Shown here: positions 54,227 through 64,000 of the stretch, piece by piece
Position numbering within the stretch: the stretch's first letter is position 1
How the letters are laid out: every line of letters begins with the position of its first letter
Assembly (NCBI RefSeq): GCF_036898095.1
Contig: NC_090725.1
Span: 204,036,263 to 204,100,262, forward strand
Reading direction: 5' to 3'
DNA: 64,000 nucleotides
Source: Palaemon carinicauda
Lineage: Eukaryota; Arthropoda; Malacostraca; Decapoda; Palaemonidae
Made by a program: the position numbers and the translations under genes
Notes under the pieces: generated by a model
What the model saw: only the letters and a program-made list of their open reading frames with translations
The model's database searches: none
What the model was told of the DNA's origin: nothing

Positions 54227-54750
54227 AACAAAAATGTGTTGTGTACATATGATTTTTAACAGCGTTAACGAGTTGAAAGACAGTTAAATGTAACTAAAAA
54301 AACAATATCAGCGAATCTGAATTCCCTTATTAACTAAAACAAATATTGATACAAACACACTCGTGTGCGTATGCGCAAACACACACACACGCACGAGGAG
54401 ACACGATCGGCGAGGAGGTAGAGATGGTGACTGCGATAACATACCGTAACTTACACTACGGAAATTTTAATCTAACTTAGCTTATTTATTTTTTTTTTTA
54501 TATTTCATATTTTTTACATTTTTTTTCTTTTGATTTTTTATTTTCATCACTTTCAGTGACGAGTTACAGTATGTTATCGCAGTCACCATCTCTACCTCCT
54601 CCCCGACCGTCTCTCTTACTGCATAGCAATTCCTGTTTTAGTTAATAAAGGAATTCAGATTAGCTGTTATTACTTTCTTAGTTACATTTAATTGTTTTTC
54701 AACTCGTTGACGCTGTTAAAAACCATATGTACTCTAAACACGTTTTTGTT

Positions 54751-54753
<3 letters not shown>

Positions 54754-54795
<42 letters not shown>
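54754..54795. repeat. (CT)n microsatellite
   Basis: Arm 2 counterpart of 54162-54223, shorter and with one interruption. Confidence 0.93.
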
Positions 54796-54840
54796 GGAAA
54801 AAAAATAATAGACGTATCTAACACTATAACAGCGAAGAAG

Positions 54841-54843
<3 letters not shown>

Positions 54844-54886
<43 letters not shown>
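54844..54886. repeat. (GA)n microsatellite
   Basis: Arm 2 counterpart of 54056-54116. Confidence 0.93.
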
Positions 54887-54888
<2 letters not shown>

Positions 54889-55595
54889 TTTTATTTAAAG
54901 AACATGTTAATGGTATGTTTAGAGAGAAACAGAAAAAGAGAGAAGTGTTATTTAAAAGACCTTGTTAATGCTATCATGGTTTTCTTTGCTTCACTTTTTT
55001 CTTTCTTTCTGTTCATCACGCTGGCCCTTCTCACAAATGATCGTTGCCAACAATCTCTTTGTCCTTTATCCCTATCAACAAAAGGCGTTCTATCTCTTCC
55101 AGAGTATTGCTAAGATGTCTTGTAATAATGGTGATCCACTTCGATGGTTATTTGCTTTAATGGCTGCCTTCAGCTTGATGATCCTCGAGATAATAGGCCT
55201 ATTCCGGCCATATTGTTTAGCCATACAGTATCACTCACATGCACACTGCTCTCATGTTTTTCTATAATTTCTTACTTCAATTCTAATGAAAGAATTGCCT
55301 TCTTCCTGTACTGAAACTTAGCTTCTTAGGCACCATGATTATAGGTAAAATCAAAAAGGAAATGTGAGAAAAGGAAGAAAATAGGCACTGTTAATAACAG
55401 ACCAAACAGAGGACAACCACACGATACACACAAGAATAGAGAACTGAGCACTCGACGCTGCACTCGACGCTCAATGGCGTAATGTTTACTTCGTGTGTTG
55501 AAATAAAATTCGGGTGTAGAGTCAAAAATTTGCTCGAATTTTACTTCGGATGTTGGAAAATTCGGATGTAGATACGTTCGTGTGTAGAGGTTCAA

Positions 55596-55598
<3 letters not shown>

Positions 55599-55659
<61 letters not shown>
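55599..55659. repeat. (TA)n microsatellite
   Basis: About 30 TA units. It directly follows the right end of the TIR element, which therefore probably inserted in a (TA)n tract. Confidence 0.95.
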
Positions 55660-55661
<2 letters not shown>

Positions 55662-55689
55662 TTATATAATGCTCACAGTAGTGTACTCA

Positions 55690-55910
55690 CGGGTAAATAT
55701 TTAGATAGATGGCACACACCTACGCATACAGACAGATTCAACCCTTCCCACCCCTTCCCCTTTTTCCTTGGGGTACGCCTCTAAAAAAAGGTATGACTAC
55801 TCTTTTCCTTCCCTCGCATGGGATGGGGAGAGACTTAGTAGTGATGGGTTTGGCAATGCTACCGATCATAACCGGAAAGAAATATATATATATATATATA
55901 TATATTCAAA
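55690..55910 (+). repeat. Dispersed repeat ending in (TA)n, copy 1
   Basis: Contains ATGGCACACACCTACGCATA, TTCAACCCTTCCCACCCCTT, CTTGGGGTACGCC and GGCAATGCTACCGATCATAA followed by (TA)n. The order of blocks is the same at 61270-61560. Confidence 0.7.
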
Positions 55911-56305
55911 GATTGCTCTATTAGATAGGGGAGTGTATTTGTGTTTGTAAACATATGAATAGGAGGAGCATGTCTCGAGGACTGCAGTCGTGCATTTCTG
56001 TAAAGGTTCCCCTCATCTGGGGGAAAATGGCCCAAGAGTGAAAAACGTAGTCTGTAGTCTGCGTTCTGTGTAAATTGAGTGTGGTGGTGTGATTGGTTGT
56101 GTGCGAGTAGTTGTCCCTCGGGTTTTGATACGAAAGGTTTTTTGGCAAATAATGAACCATGTGGAAAACAGATGGACCGTTGATAAGTGTGGGAAAGAGG
56201 GGATTCAAAACTTAGTTAATGAAGAGATGTGACGTATTTACTAACTGAAGTCTAAGAGTGTTTTGACTGGCTGCTGAGGAACGAAACTTTACTTGAGTAA
56301 GGTTC

Positions 56306-56309
<4 letters not shown>

Positions 56310-56355
<46 letters not shown>
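56310..56355. repeat. (CT)n microsatellite
   Basis: About 23 CT units. Confidence 0.95.
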
Positions 56356-56358
<3 letters not shown>

Positions 56359-57278
56359 GCAAAACGTGGTTGATGGCGAACGGAAATGATCATATTAAAT
56401 GTCTTGATATTTTACAAGTATCCGCTAACGTCATCTGCATGTGCTTATTTTATGGTTGAATTCCCTTGCTGTGTTTTAGCTGGAAATTACTTTGGCGGAA
56501 TGATGTCGAGCAAGAGTTCTCAATTTCCCGAGAATCCGAACAGAGTGAGAGTGAGTCACCGATTGTGACGTAGTTGAGAGGGCGGCCTGAGTCAGTGGAG
56601 TTTCCCCTCGGCATCGTCATCGCCACTGCCTCTTCGACCTACTTGAACAACACAAGCGCATTCTGGATTGTCCTTCCTCCGCATAAGAGGAAAAGAAAAT
56701 ACACACTTTTAGCGTGTTTCACTTACATGGATGCAAAGTTTGTATGCATTTTTGAGATAAATTAGGCAAACAATAAAACTAATAAATTTGTTTCTAACAC
56801 TTCATAAATAACAAATAATCCTTACTAAACTTGAACACCCTTTCAAAATATAACTGCGTAGTTGTTAAGCATACCAATGGTGATTTTTGTGCAGCATTGA
56901 AAATAACCTCAGTAAATCATTCATTACCCTCTCCAGACATCCTCCGACTAGCATAAGATAAGTGTGCTCATTCATGCTCGTGCGCTTTATGGATAATTTA
57001 AGTGTAGTGTGATTCATCTCCTCCTTTGCGTTATTGTGACATTGCAAAGAATGAAAGAAATTCCTTTACAGTTATCATTGGTCTTGTTCTAGTCCAGATG
57101 TCATGCAAATCTCCAGTGGTCTGTTGTTTTATTTTTATTGAAATATGTTTAGTTGGTATAATATTTCTATGGAATTACGTAAATACTGACTGACTTTATA
57201 CTTTGTTGTCATATATAAGTGGCTGGAAAAGTTGCGCTATTTACAAAAGTTATTTTGTATTTTTATTTACGAGACATC

Positions 57279-57279
<1 letters not shown>
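56356..57279. other. No gene recognised
   Basis: Two short frames (56386-56568, 56574-56765) are not recognised. The segment around 56560-56690 is less AT-rich than its surroundings and could be exonic host DNA, but nothing supports this further. Confidence 0.3.
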
Positions 57280-57504
<225 letters not shown>

Positions 57505-57718
57505 GAATGAATGAATGACTGTGTGTATGTAGATGTTGAGAAAGAAAACGCATTAGTTAACGGAATAGTTTTTTCCCCTCCGAGTACGGACCACTGCTTT
57601 TCCGTCAAATAGAGTTGGTTCCTTGAGAAAGTTGAGTATCAAACCTTGATTAAATTGATGGGACTTTGAACGGTTGTCGTAAATAAAAAAACATTTTTAT
57701 TAGGGGAATTAGAGTTAT

Positions 57719-57719
57719 C

Positions 57720-57797
<78 letters not shown>

Positions 57798-57897
57798 GTG
57801 TGTGTGTATGTATGTATATATATATATATATATATGTATGTGTATGTATATATATATGTATATATATGTATATAATATATATATATATATATATATA

Positions 57898-57962
<65 letters not shown>
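57719..57962. repeat. (TA)n microsatellite with (TG) and (TATG) parts
   Basis: Compound tract with TGTGTGTGTATGTATG near 57797 and GTATGTGTATG near 57836. Confidence 0.95.
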
Positions 57963-57965
<3 letters not shown>

Positions 57966-58390
57966 TAGCCTATGTGTAGCAAACAATGCTGATTTATCGT
58001 GTTTTGTATGCTCCTTGCGGTTTCTCGCGTTATCATCAACACTTTCCTTGATAACTGTTCGCTCTTGTGGCGCTTGGCACTAAGTTAGAACGAACGATAC
58101 TGTTACAGCAATTTGTTGTCCATAACTTCCTTGTTATTCAGTTCGAAGTGCCGTTCATTCTTGCTAATTTCACACTTAAGAACGTTTTGATTCTTGTCAC
58201 AGGGCCTGTTCTCCGCGCTGAACATTGATTATCATCGCATATGCAACCTTGGTTTTCTGCAGTAGTGTGTGATGCTGAAAATAAGAGAGAGTTGGTCCAG
58301 TCATAAAGTTGTAACATTTTTATTGTATGTTCACTGACGTTTTAGAAAGATTTGTTCATACATTTAGGATGGAATTATATCAGTATCATC

Positions 58391-59049
58391 ATTTATTATT
58401 ATTATTATTATTATTATTGTTATTATTAATTTCTAAGTTACAACCCTAGTTGGAATAGCAGGATGCTCTAAGCCCAGGGCCCCAACAGGGAAAATAGCTC
58501 AGTGAGGAAAGGAAACAAACTGCAGCAGAAGTAACGAACAATATAAAATATTTTAAGAACAGTAACTACATTAAAACAGTTCTTTCATATATAACAATAA
58601 TAATAAAAAACGCAAGAGGAAGAGAAATTAGATAGAAAAGTATGCCCGAGTATACCCTCAAACAAGAGAACTCTAATCCAAGACAGCGGAAGACCATAGT
58701 ACAGAGGCTATGGCACTATCCAAGACTAGAGAACAATGGTTTGATTTTGGAGTGTCCTCCTAGAAGAGTTGCTTACCATAGCTACAGTCTCTCCTCTACC
58801 CTTTTCATGAGGAAAGTAACCACTGAACAATTATAGTACAGTAGCTAAACTCTTGAGTGAAGAAGAATTGTTTGGTAATCTTAGTGTAGTCAAGTGTATG
58901 AGGACAGAGAAGAATGTGGAAAGCACAAGCCAGACTATTGGGTGTATGTGTAGGCAAAGAAATAATAAGCCGTAACCAGAGAGATGGATCCAATGCAGTA
59001 TTGTCTGGCCAGTCAAAGGACTCAATAACTCTCCAGCGGCTGTAACGTA
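58391..59049 (-). mobile_element. LINE-derived non-autonomous element, complete
   Basis: Read on the minus strand it starts with the LINE 5' region (GAGTCCTTTGACTGGCCAGA, CTCTGGTTACGGCTTATTAT, AGTCTGGC) and proceeds through TAGCTATGGTAAGCAACTCT and the LINE 3' UTR (CTATTTTCCCTGTTGGGGCC, CAACTAGGGTTGTAACTTAG). It ends in (AAT)n at 58394-58428. It has both ends of the LINE at 43233-47130 but none of the coding region. Confidence 0.85.
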
Positions 59050-59451
59050 CTACTTTTGGCTTCGAAGGAAATAAAATAAGGTGAACCCATTCGTTGTGTT
59101 TTAGAGTAAATTTATTTTGAGAAGTCATTAGTTATTTTCTCTCAAGTTTCTTTTTTTTAATCTAACCAATTTAATGCTTGTGACGTATGGAATTTTGTCT
59201 GTTGTGACCTCTGAAGGTTATGCTATCGTAGGTTACAGTCGGTGAGCATTTGCTGTTTTTATGGTTCCAATTCATGACCACATATGGTCAAGGTTTGTTT
59301 CTTTTCTTTCTGTTGTTGTTGGGGGTGGGGGTAGGTAAAAAGAGATGCCACGAGTTTAATTCGCCTTGTTGATGTGATGGCTTATATAAATACAGTATAA
59401 CCGTTTAGGAAGCATTAGGTTCATATAATAGGCCGGATACCTGATGATGAC

Positions 59452-59452
<1 letters not shown>

Positions 59453-59499
<47 letters not shown>

Positions 59500-59640
59500 T
59501 ATAATTATTATTTAATATTATTACTACTACTACTACCAGTTAAGCTACAACCTTAGTTGGAAAATTATGATGTTATAAGCCCAAGGATGCCAACGGGGAA
59601 AAAATGACCCTGTGAGGAAACGACCAAGAGTTTATCGTGA
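59453..59640 (-). mobile_element. LINE 3' end fragment with (TAA)n tail
   Basis: On the minus strand: CCTCACAGGGTCATTTTTTC, CCGTTGGCATCCTTGGGCTT, CAACTAAGGTTGTAGCTTAA followed by an array of AGT and AAT triplets. A 5'-truncated copy. Confidence 0.75.
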
Positions 59641-61260
59641 AGAACCTTTCTAAATCTGGACAAGTTACAATTTGTGCCCTTCCTGTACTTTCTTTTTAGC
59701 TTTCTCTTATACATCGATTCCCGGTTCCTCTCTTCCATCTTGCTGTCCAACCTCTGTAATTAATCTTACTTCTTGATGCATCTTCTGTTTTGCCCCCGGT
59801 TGCGCCTTCGCTCTGAATGGCCTTCTAACCCCCAACGCTGGGCCGCATGGTATAAATTCTACATGCCGTAATCTAAATAAGACCTAAAACTTGTATATTT
59901 GGGCTGAGAAGTCCTTGACTCACGAAAGTGTTTGTTTTGATCACAATCATTTAAAGACTTTTGAAGAAAAAAAAAAACCGAAGGAATTTCTAACAAACTA
60001 TTTTATTGATATGCTGGAATTATATTTTTATGTTTTAATGGGCTGGTGGACGATGTTTATATTCACATGTACATTTTGAAATAATAACATACCTAACAAG
60101 TTTCCTAAAGATAATTCTATATATAATTAATTCAAGAAAATAAAAGTGATGAAACAAATATATTGAATTATAGATGAAAATTCATTACGATTACATGAAT
60201 GTTACAGCCATTAGATAAGTAATCATATTTAATTTAATCATTGGCAGTGGGTGCTTCGAATTCACAATAGTCTCCAACTTGAAAGACTTGGTTCCCACAA
60301 AATAAGTTTGGGAAGTTGCTTCAAGTCCCAAGTATTACCGAGAGCCCAGAAGTGTTTCTTTTCAAATGATGTGTAGATTACTGTGAAGGTTAAGTCATCT
60401 TAATATTGAGAATTGTTGAGGAATTGAGCTGTCAGAATCACCTTAGGCTGTCGTGCAGCGGAAAGTTTTACTTATCTCCCAAGTGTTGTATTAGAATGCA
60501 TATATAGTCTAGAGCCTAATTGTATATTGTATACTGTATCAACAGCAGTATTCTATTGCATAGGTCACCAAATCTTTTCAGTCTTAAGGGAACAAGTTTC
60601 AATTCGTTTGTGTTTGTCCATGTGCAGCCATTTCATTTGAATATTAAATAACTATTTTCATAGACATTTTTGTTTTGATAAGGCGAATCGACAATTTTCG
60701 TGATTACTCACGAAGGTCTATTTGAACAATTTCCTTTTTAAAAGTAACTAACACATTGAAAATTAAACATCGTAATACTGAATTTGATGCATTATTTAGT
60801 AAAAAAAAATGAACTGATAAGAGCTCCTCAACTTGGGGAAACAATAAGCAAGGTACAATCTCCAAGATAATATATTTTTAAGTTCAAACATGCTTTCTAT
60901 TTAGGGAACCTGTCTGGATATTTTCAAGAGGCTATCTTATGATATAATCAAAAGACAAGGCACTCCCATGATGATAACCAATAGATGTCTTAATGTTTGT
61001 AAAATTTTATTTTTAAGGTGGAAAAAAAATTCTAATAAATATTGAAAGCGCAACCTATTCCTTACTTGGGCCGAGCTTCTAACAGTTTCCTAGCTCTACC
61101 TCCTGATACAGTTTTCTCTCTAAATATTCATTATGGTATTCAACTCTATGTTGCCCGGACATTTTAACCTTTTATTTATTGCTTATTATCTTATTTTGTT
61201 CTATTACCAATACTTGCAATTTTATCTTAAAATATAATTCCAAAATTATAGCAGACAGTG
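59641..61260. other. No gene recognised
   Basis: AT-rich; only short frames. No repeat family identified. Confidence 0.35.
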
Positions 61261-61269
61261 TACGCGACC

Positions 61270-61521
61270 CATTAAAGGTGACGGCTAATATTTATGTAGA
61301 TAGCACAGGCACACATTCAATTGACTCTTCCCAACCCCTTCCCCTTTCCTAACTACAACACGACAATTTCGGCAATTTGTGGAGGATTGTGGTTTTCGAG
61401 TGTACCTCTCGGGGTACCCCTTCTCACCAGCGTATGTCTAGTCTCCCTCCCCCTACCCGAAAGAAGAGGAGAGACATTATACGTTGGCAATGCAGCTCAG
61501 CGTGACAGGAAACATTATAAT

Positions 61522-61560
<39 letters not shown>
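61270..61560 (+). repeat. Dispersed repeat ending in (TA)n, copy 2
   Basis: TAGCACAGGCACACATTCAA, TCTTCCCAACCCCTTCCCCT, CTCGGGGTACCCCTTCTCAC, GAGGAGAGACATTATACG and GACAGGAAACATT precede a (TA)n tract. Matches copy 1 in block order. Confidence 0.7.
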
Positions 61561-61562
<2 letters not shown>

Positions 61563-61594
61563 AAGTATATATATATATATATATATATATAAAG

Positions 61595-61637
<43 letters not shown>

Positions 61638-61695
61638 TATATTATTTATATATATACAGTATATATATATATATATACTGTATATATATATATCC
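61518..61695. repeat. (TA)n microsatellite, compound
   Basis: Several TA tracts separated by AAAG or CAGT interruptions. Confidence 0.95.
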
Positions 61696-61789
61696 ACTTG
61701 CTCAACTATATATGACAGATTGTTTTTATTTATCTCTATACATATTTTTTTTTTGCAGTATTAGGATACTAGAAATGAATAAGTGTTGA

Positions 61790-62190
61790 ACCAATTTTTT
61801 TTTCCCTTGTATATTGCAGCTATTATTAAACTGCTTAATGTTGACTCATCACTTGATATGAAGATGCCAAAAAACGACCTTTCCTAATTGCATAGCGGGA
61901 TGTTTCCCTTCATATATGAAATGCCTCTTCACAAACAGATGTAGTTTTTGTCTTTATGGCCCAAGCTCACAATGTACTGCTTCATTTTTTATTATTCATT
62001 TGCAGTCTAATCGTGTTTGGATCTTTTATTTGAAATACTGTGTAGCATAACTGTATTTTTAGAGACATTAGAATCATCATGATTTCAAAGAACCCGTTCT
62101 TTCAAGTTTATAGTTTTTATATGAAAGATCTGATTTTATATTGCTACTATTCATAGAATATTTTAATTTGATTATTTATTACTTCTCTCG
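61790..62190. other. No gene recognised
   Basis: AT-rich; nothing seen on either strand. Confidence 0.3.
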
Positions 62191-62194
62191 TAGT

Positions 62195-62338
62195 TTACTT
62201 ATTTCCGAGTTTCATTTCTTCACTTGGCTATTTTACCCTGTTGGAGACTTAGGGATTATAATTGATTGATTTTAAGTTTTCTGCACTTATGAACATATTG
62301 CTTTTCCAACTAGGGTTGTAGCTTGGCTAGTGATGATG

Positions 62339-62404
<66 letters not shown>
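62195..62404 (+). mobile_element. LINE 3' end fragment with (TAA)n tail
   Basis: CACTTGGCTATTTTACCCTG, TTGGAGACTTAGGGATTATA, CCAACTAGGGTTGTAGCTTG then GCTAGTGATGATGATAATAAT and about 20 AAT units to 62404. A 5'-truncated copy of the LINE family. Confidence 0.78.
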
Positions 62405-62930
62405 GTAAAAAGGCAAGGGAAAATACTGCGGCTAGTATTGGCAGTAGAACAGGTAGACGGTGATAATTCAGCAGCCATTGAATAAGTAAAGCATGAAAAG
62501 AAACATCGAGATGATACGACCTTCCATTGTGTACTAAGAATCCTGCCATTAAGATTGAACTCTGGACCAAGTGTTGCAAAGGGGAAAAAAAGTCTTTGGT
62601 GGGTGTATGCAAAGATTTTTATAAAATTACAACCGTGAAATGAGCAACTTTCCTTATCTAGTTGGGAGACGGACGCCGATGATATGTCTTTCGCTCTATT
62701 GCACGGAAGTTCAAGCAAAGGGAGAATATAAAGTATAAAACCATTAATAAATTTTGAACAATTATTGTGTAATGTTACACTTATCATTATTTTACCATTC
62801 AGCTACTTTTGCATGTTACGGATGTCCATAGTACAGCATTCAACATTATTTTGATCTCTTGGTGCATTATAGGTATTACTATTTTTACTCATGATGTAAG
62901 TCTAGGAATAATGTCATCGGTCAAATAACG

Positions 62931-62933
<3 letters not shown>

Positions 62934-62962
<29 letters not shown>
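62934..62962. repeat. (CT)n microsatellite
   Basis: About 14 CT units. Confidence 0.95.
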
Positions 62963-62965
<3 letters not shown>

Positions 62966-63750
62966 AGGAGGCCACGCCCCTTAGGCGATAGGGCCTTATA
63001 CGTTTGATAGGCAGAATTCACTCCGATAAGATTTGTAGAAGCTGAAAAAGATTTCGTTTATAATGCTGATGTTTTAGTATTATTTTCCCATATTATTATA
63101 TTAAGAGATTGTCATCATTAGTGTTATTGTAGTGGTTGTAGTATTTTGGTGTATTATTATGATGGTTGTAATTTGGTTAATAAATGTTTGTCTTTTTCTC
63201 GATATTGAATTAAATTAGAAAAGCGAATTCTGTTAGTGTTTTTGTCGCTCTTATGAAAAATATCCTTATTTGCAACTTATCCATTATGAAAATTACTAAT
63301 TTTCAATCCAAAGGCAGAAATATCTTTATGGCATTCTGATAGCAAATATGTTTTGATAAACAGTAGTGAGCTCTTTCCGGTTTTCATTTTTGTGTGAGAG
63401 AAAGGGTCGCTAGTTCTAATAGACGTTATACAGCTGGAGGGAGAAGTAATTGTTGATGGATGTAGCCTAGAGATGTGTTTACCATCTCTCATTTATATAG
63501 TTAATCGACTTCTGAAAAGTTTACCTCAATAAGGGTGTCTCTTGAGAGTAAGTTGTGTGCATCTTCTAGTTGACGGATTTCACATTTGAAATCGGGAATG
63601 CGTGCGAGATATACATGCCAGGGTAGATTTATTTTGTTTCCGAAACTGAATTATTTGCTAAGTTTTAAATTTTGTCAGGTGGAAGCAGAATTTGGATTTA
63701 GGTAATAGTTTGATTACAACTTGAGAAAATTGATTGTATGTTTACGATGC
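62963..63750. other. No gene recognised
   Basis: AT-rich; contains TTATTATTATATTAAGAG and short frames only. Confidence 0.3.
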
Positions 63751-64000
63751 AGGAATTGGGCCGCCCTAACTATGTTGGTTTACGCCCCCCTCTTTCCATG
63801 GTACCACGCCCCAGCTTGTGTTATCGATTATCCTTATAGCAGCCCTCGGGGCTTTCTGCTGCTGAGCTGAGCACCCCCAACCTCATCCTGGTCTGTCCTG
63901 GCTCCGCCCAACGAACGGCTGTGGCCCCTCTCCCCCATACATGTCTCCCCCCCCCCCACCCCCCCACCCCTTTACATGTTCTGTTACCACGCCCATGCAG
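63751..64000. other. C-rich block with CCACGCCC repeats
   Basis: ACCACGCCC occurs at 63804 and 63987, with a related TTACGCCC at 63780, and the C runs at 63948-63967 are long. Composition differs sharply from the AT-rich DNA before it. It runs off the window; it may be a repeat or a GC-rich host segment. Confidence 0.4.

Larger units (their letters stand above)
54027..54917. repeat. Long imperfect foldback inside the TIR element
   Basis: Arm 1 is about 54027-54450 and arm 2 about 54563-54917, inverted. Matching pieces include GGTAGAGATGGTGACTGCGA against its complement at 54580-54600, GTTGAAAGACAGTTAAATG against CATTTAATTGTTTTTCAAC, and (CT)n/(GA)n blocks at equivalent places. The loop is about 110 bp. 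Confidence 0.85.
53684..55598. mobile_element. Tc1/mariner-type non-autonomous TIR element
   Basis: The left end CAGTGGTACCTCTACATACG and the inverted right end CAGTTGAACCTCTACACACG are flanked by TA on both sides, inside (TA)n tracts. ATCCGAA and ATGTAGA words recur in both subterminal regions. No transposase frame is present. Ends starting CAGT and a TA target fit the Tc1/mariner superfamily (pogo-like is possible). Confidence 0.75.

Noticed and set aside
56386..56765. Two adjacent short ORFs as a host gene
   Set aside because: No recognisable protein, no clear splice or promoter context. Composition alone is not enough.
62287..62787. 166-residue minus-strand ORF
   Set aside because: Its C-terminal half is a poly-Ile translation of the (TAA)n tail; the rest has no recognisable domain.

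Overview
The window is eukaryotic, repeat-dominated DNA, most likely from a decapod crustacean (a shrimp is my best guess). The reasons are several divergent DIRS-type tyrosine-recombinase retrotransposons, APE-type LINEs with (TAA)n or (ATG)n tails, a tRNA-derived SINE-like repeat and long (GA)n, (TA)n and (TAA)n microsatellites. I found no host protein-coding gene I can name and no prokaryotic features. Nearly all recognisable coding sequence belongs to transposable elements, and nearly all of it is broken by stops and frameshifts.

Layout. 1-377: flank with a short dispersed repeat. 378-4358: DIRS copy A, which lacks its left end. 4437-17805: an old DIRS copy B, interrupted by a minus-strand LTR-retrotransposon Gag fragment (about 8.5-9.67 kb) and by a better preserved DIRS copy C (9777-17564), which sits inside B's internal complementary region. 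17806-18941: unassigned. 18942-25206: DIRS copy D, whose first half is mostly two minisatellites. 25207-25850: RTE-like LINE piece. 25883-27560 together with 41256-41842: a very old DIRS copy H. Its middle holds a SINE-like repeat, a minus-strand RTE-like LINE and DIRS copy G (28461-41255), and G is itself split by DIRS copy F (29685-35958). 43233-47130: a nearly full-length APE LINE. 47332-47607: an open recombinase-like segment with splice-like borders. From 47.7 kb on: RTE-like LINE, Tigger-like transposase remnant, LINE-derived non-autonomous copies, a Tc1/mariner-type TIR element with an internal foldback (53684-55598), (TA)n-linked repeats and otherwise AT-rich DNA.

How the parts fit. 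DIRS elements use a Gag-like ORF1, a reverse transcriptase/RNase H ORF and an overlapping tyrosine recombinase ORF. They have inverted terminal repeats (ITRs) plus an internal complementary region (ICR) that copies the joined two ends. These ITRs and ICRs are directly visible here for C, D, F and G and define their ends to within a few bases. Two ITR families exist: B, C, D and H (starting TTGTTCC, ending near GTCAT) and A, F and G (starting TTTTTCAATATT, ending AACATTTT). Only C keeps a reverse transcriptase palm, and its YxDD box reads NLDN. In A, B, D, F and G the palm is missing while RNase H, recombinase and termini remain, which looks like a population of non-autonomous DIRS elements. 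No complete active element is present.
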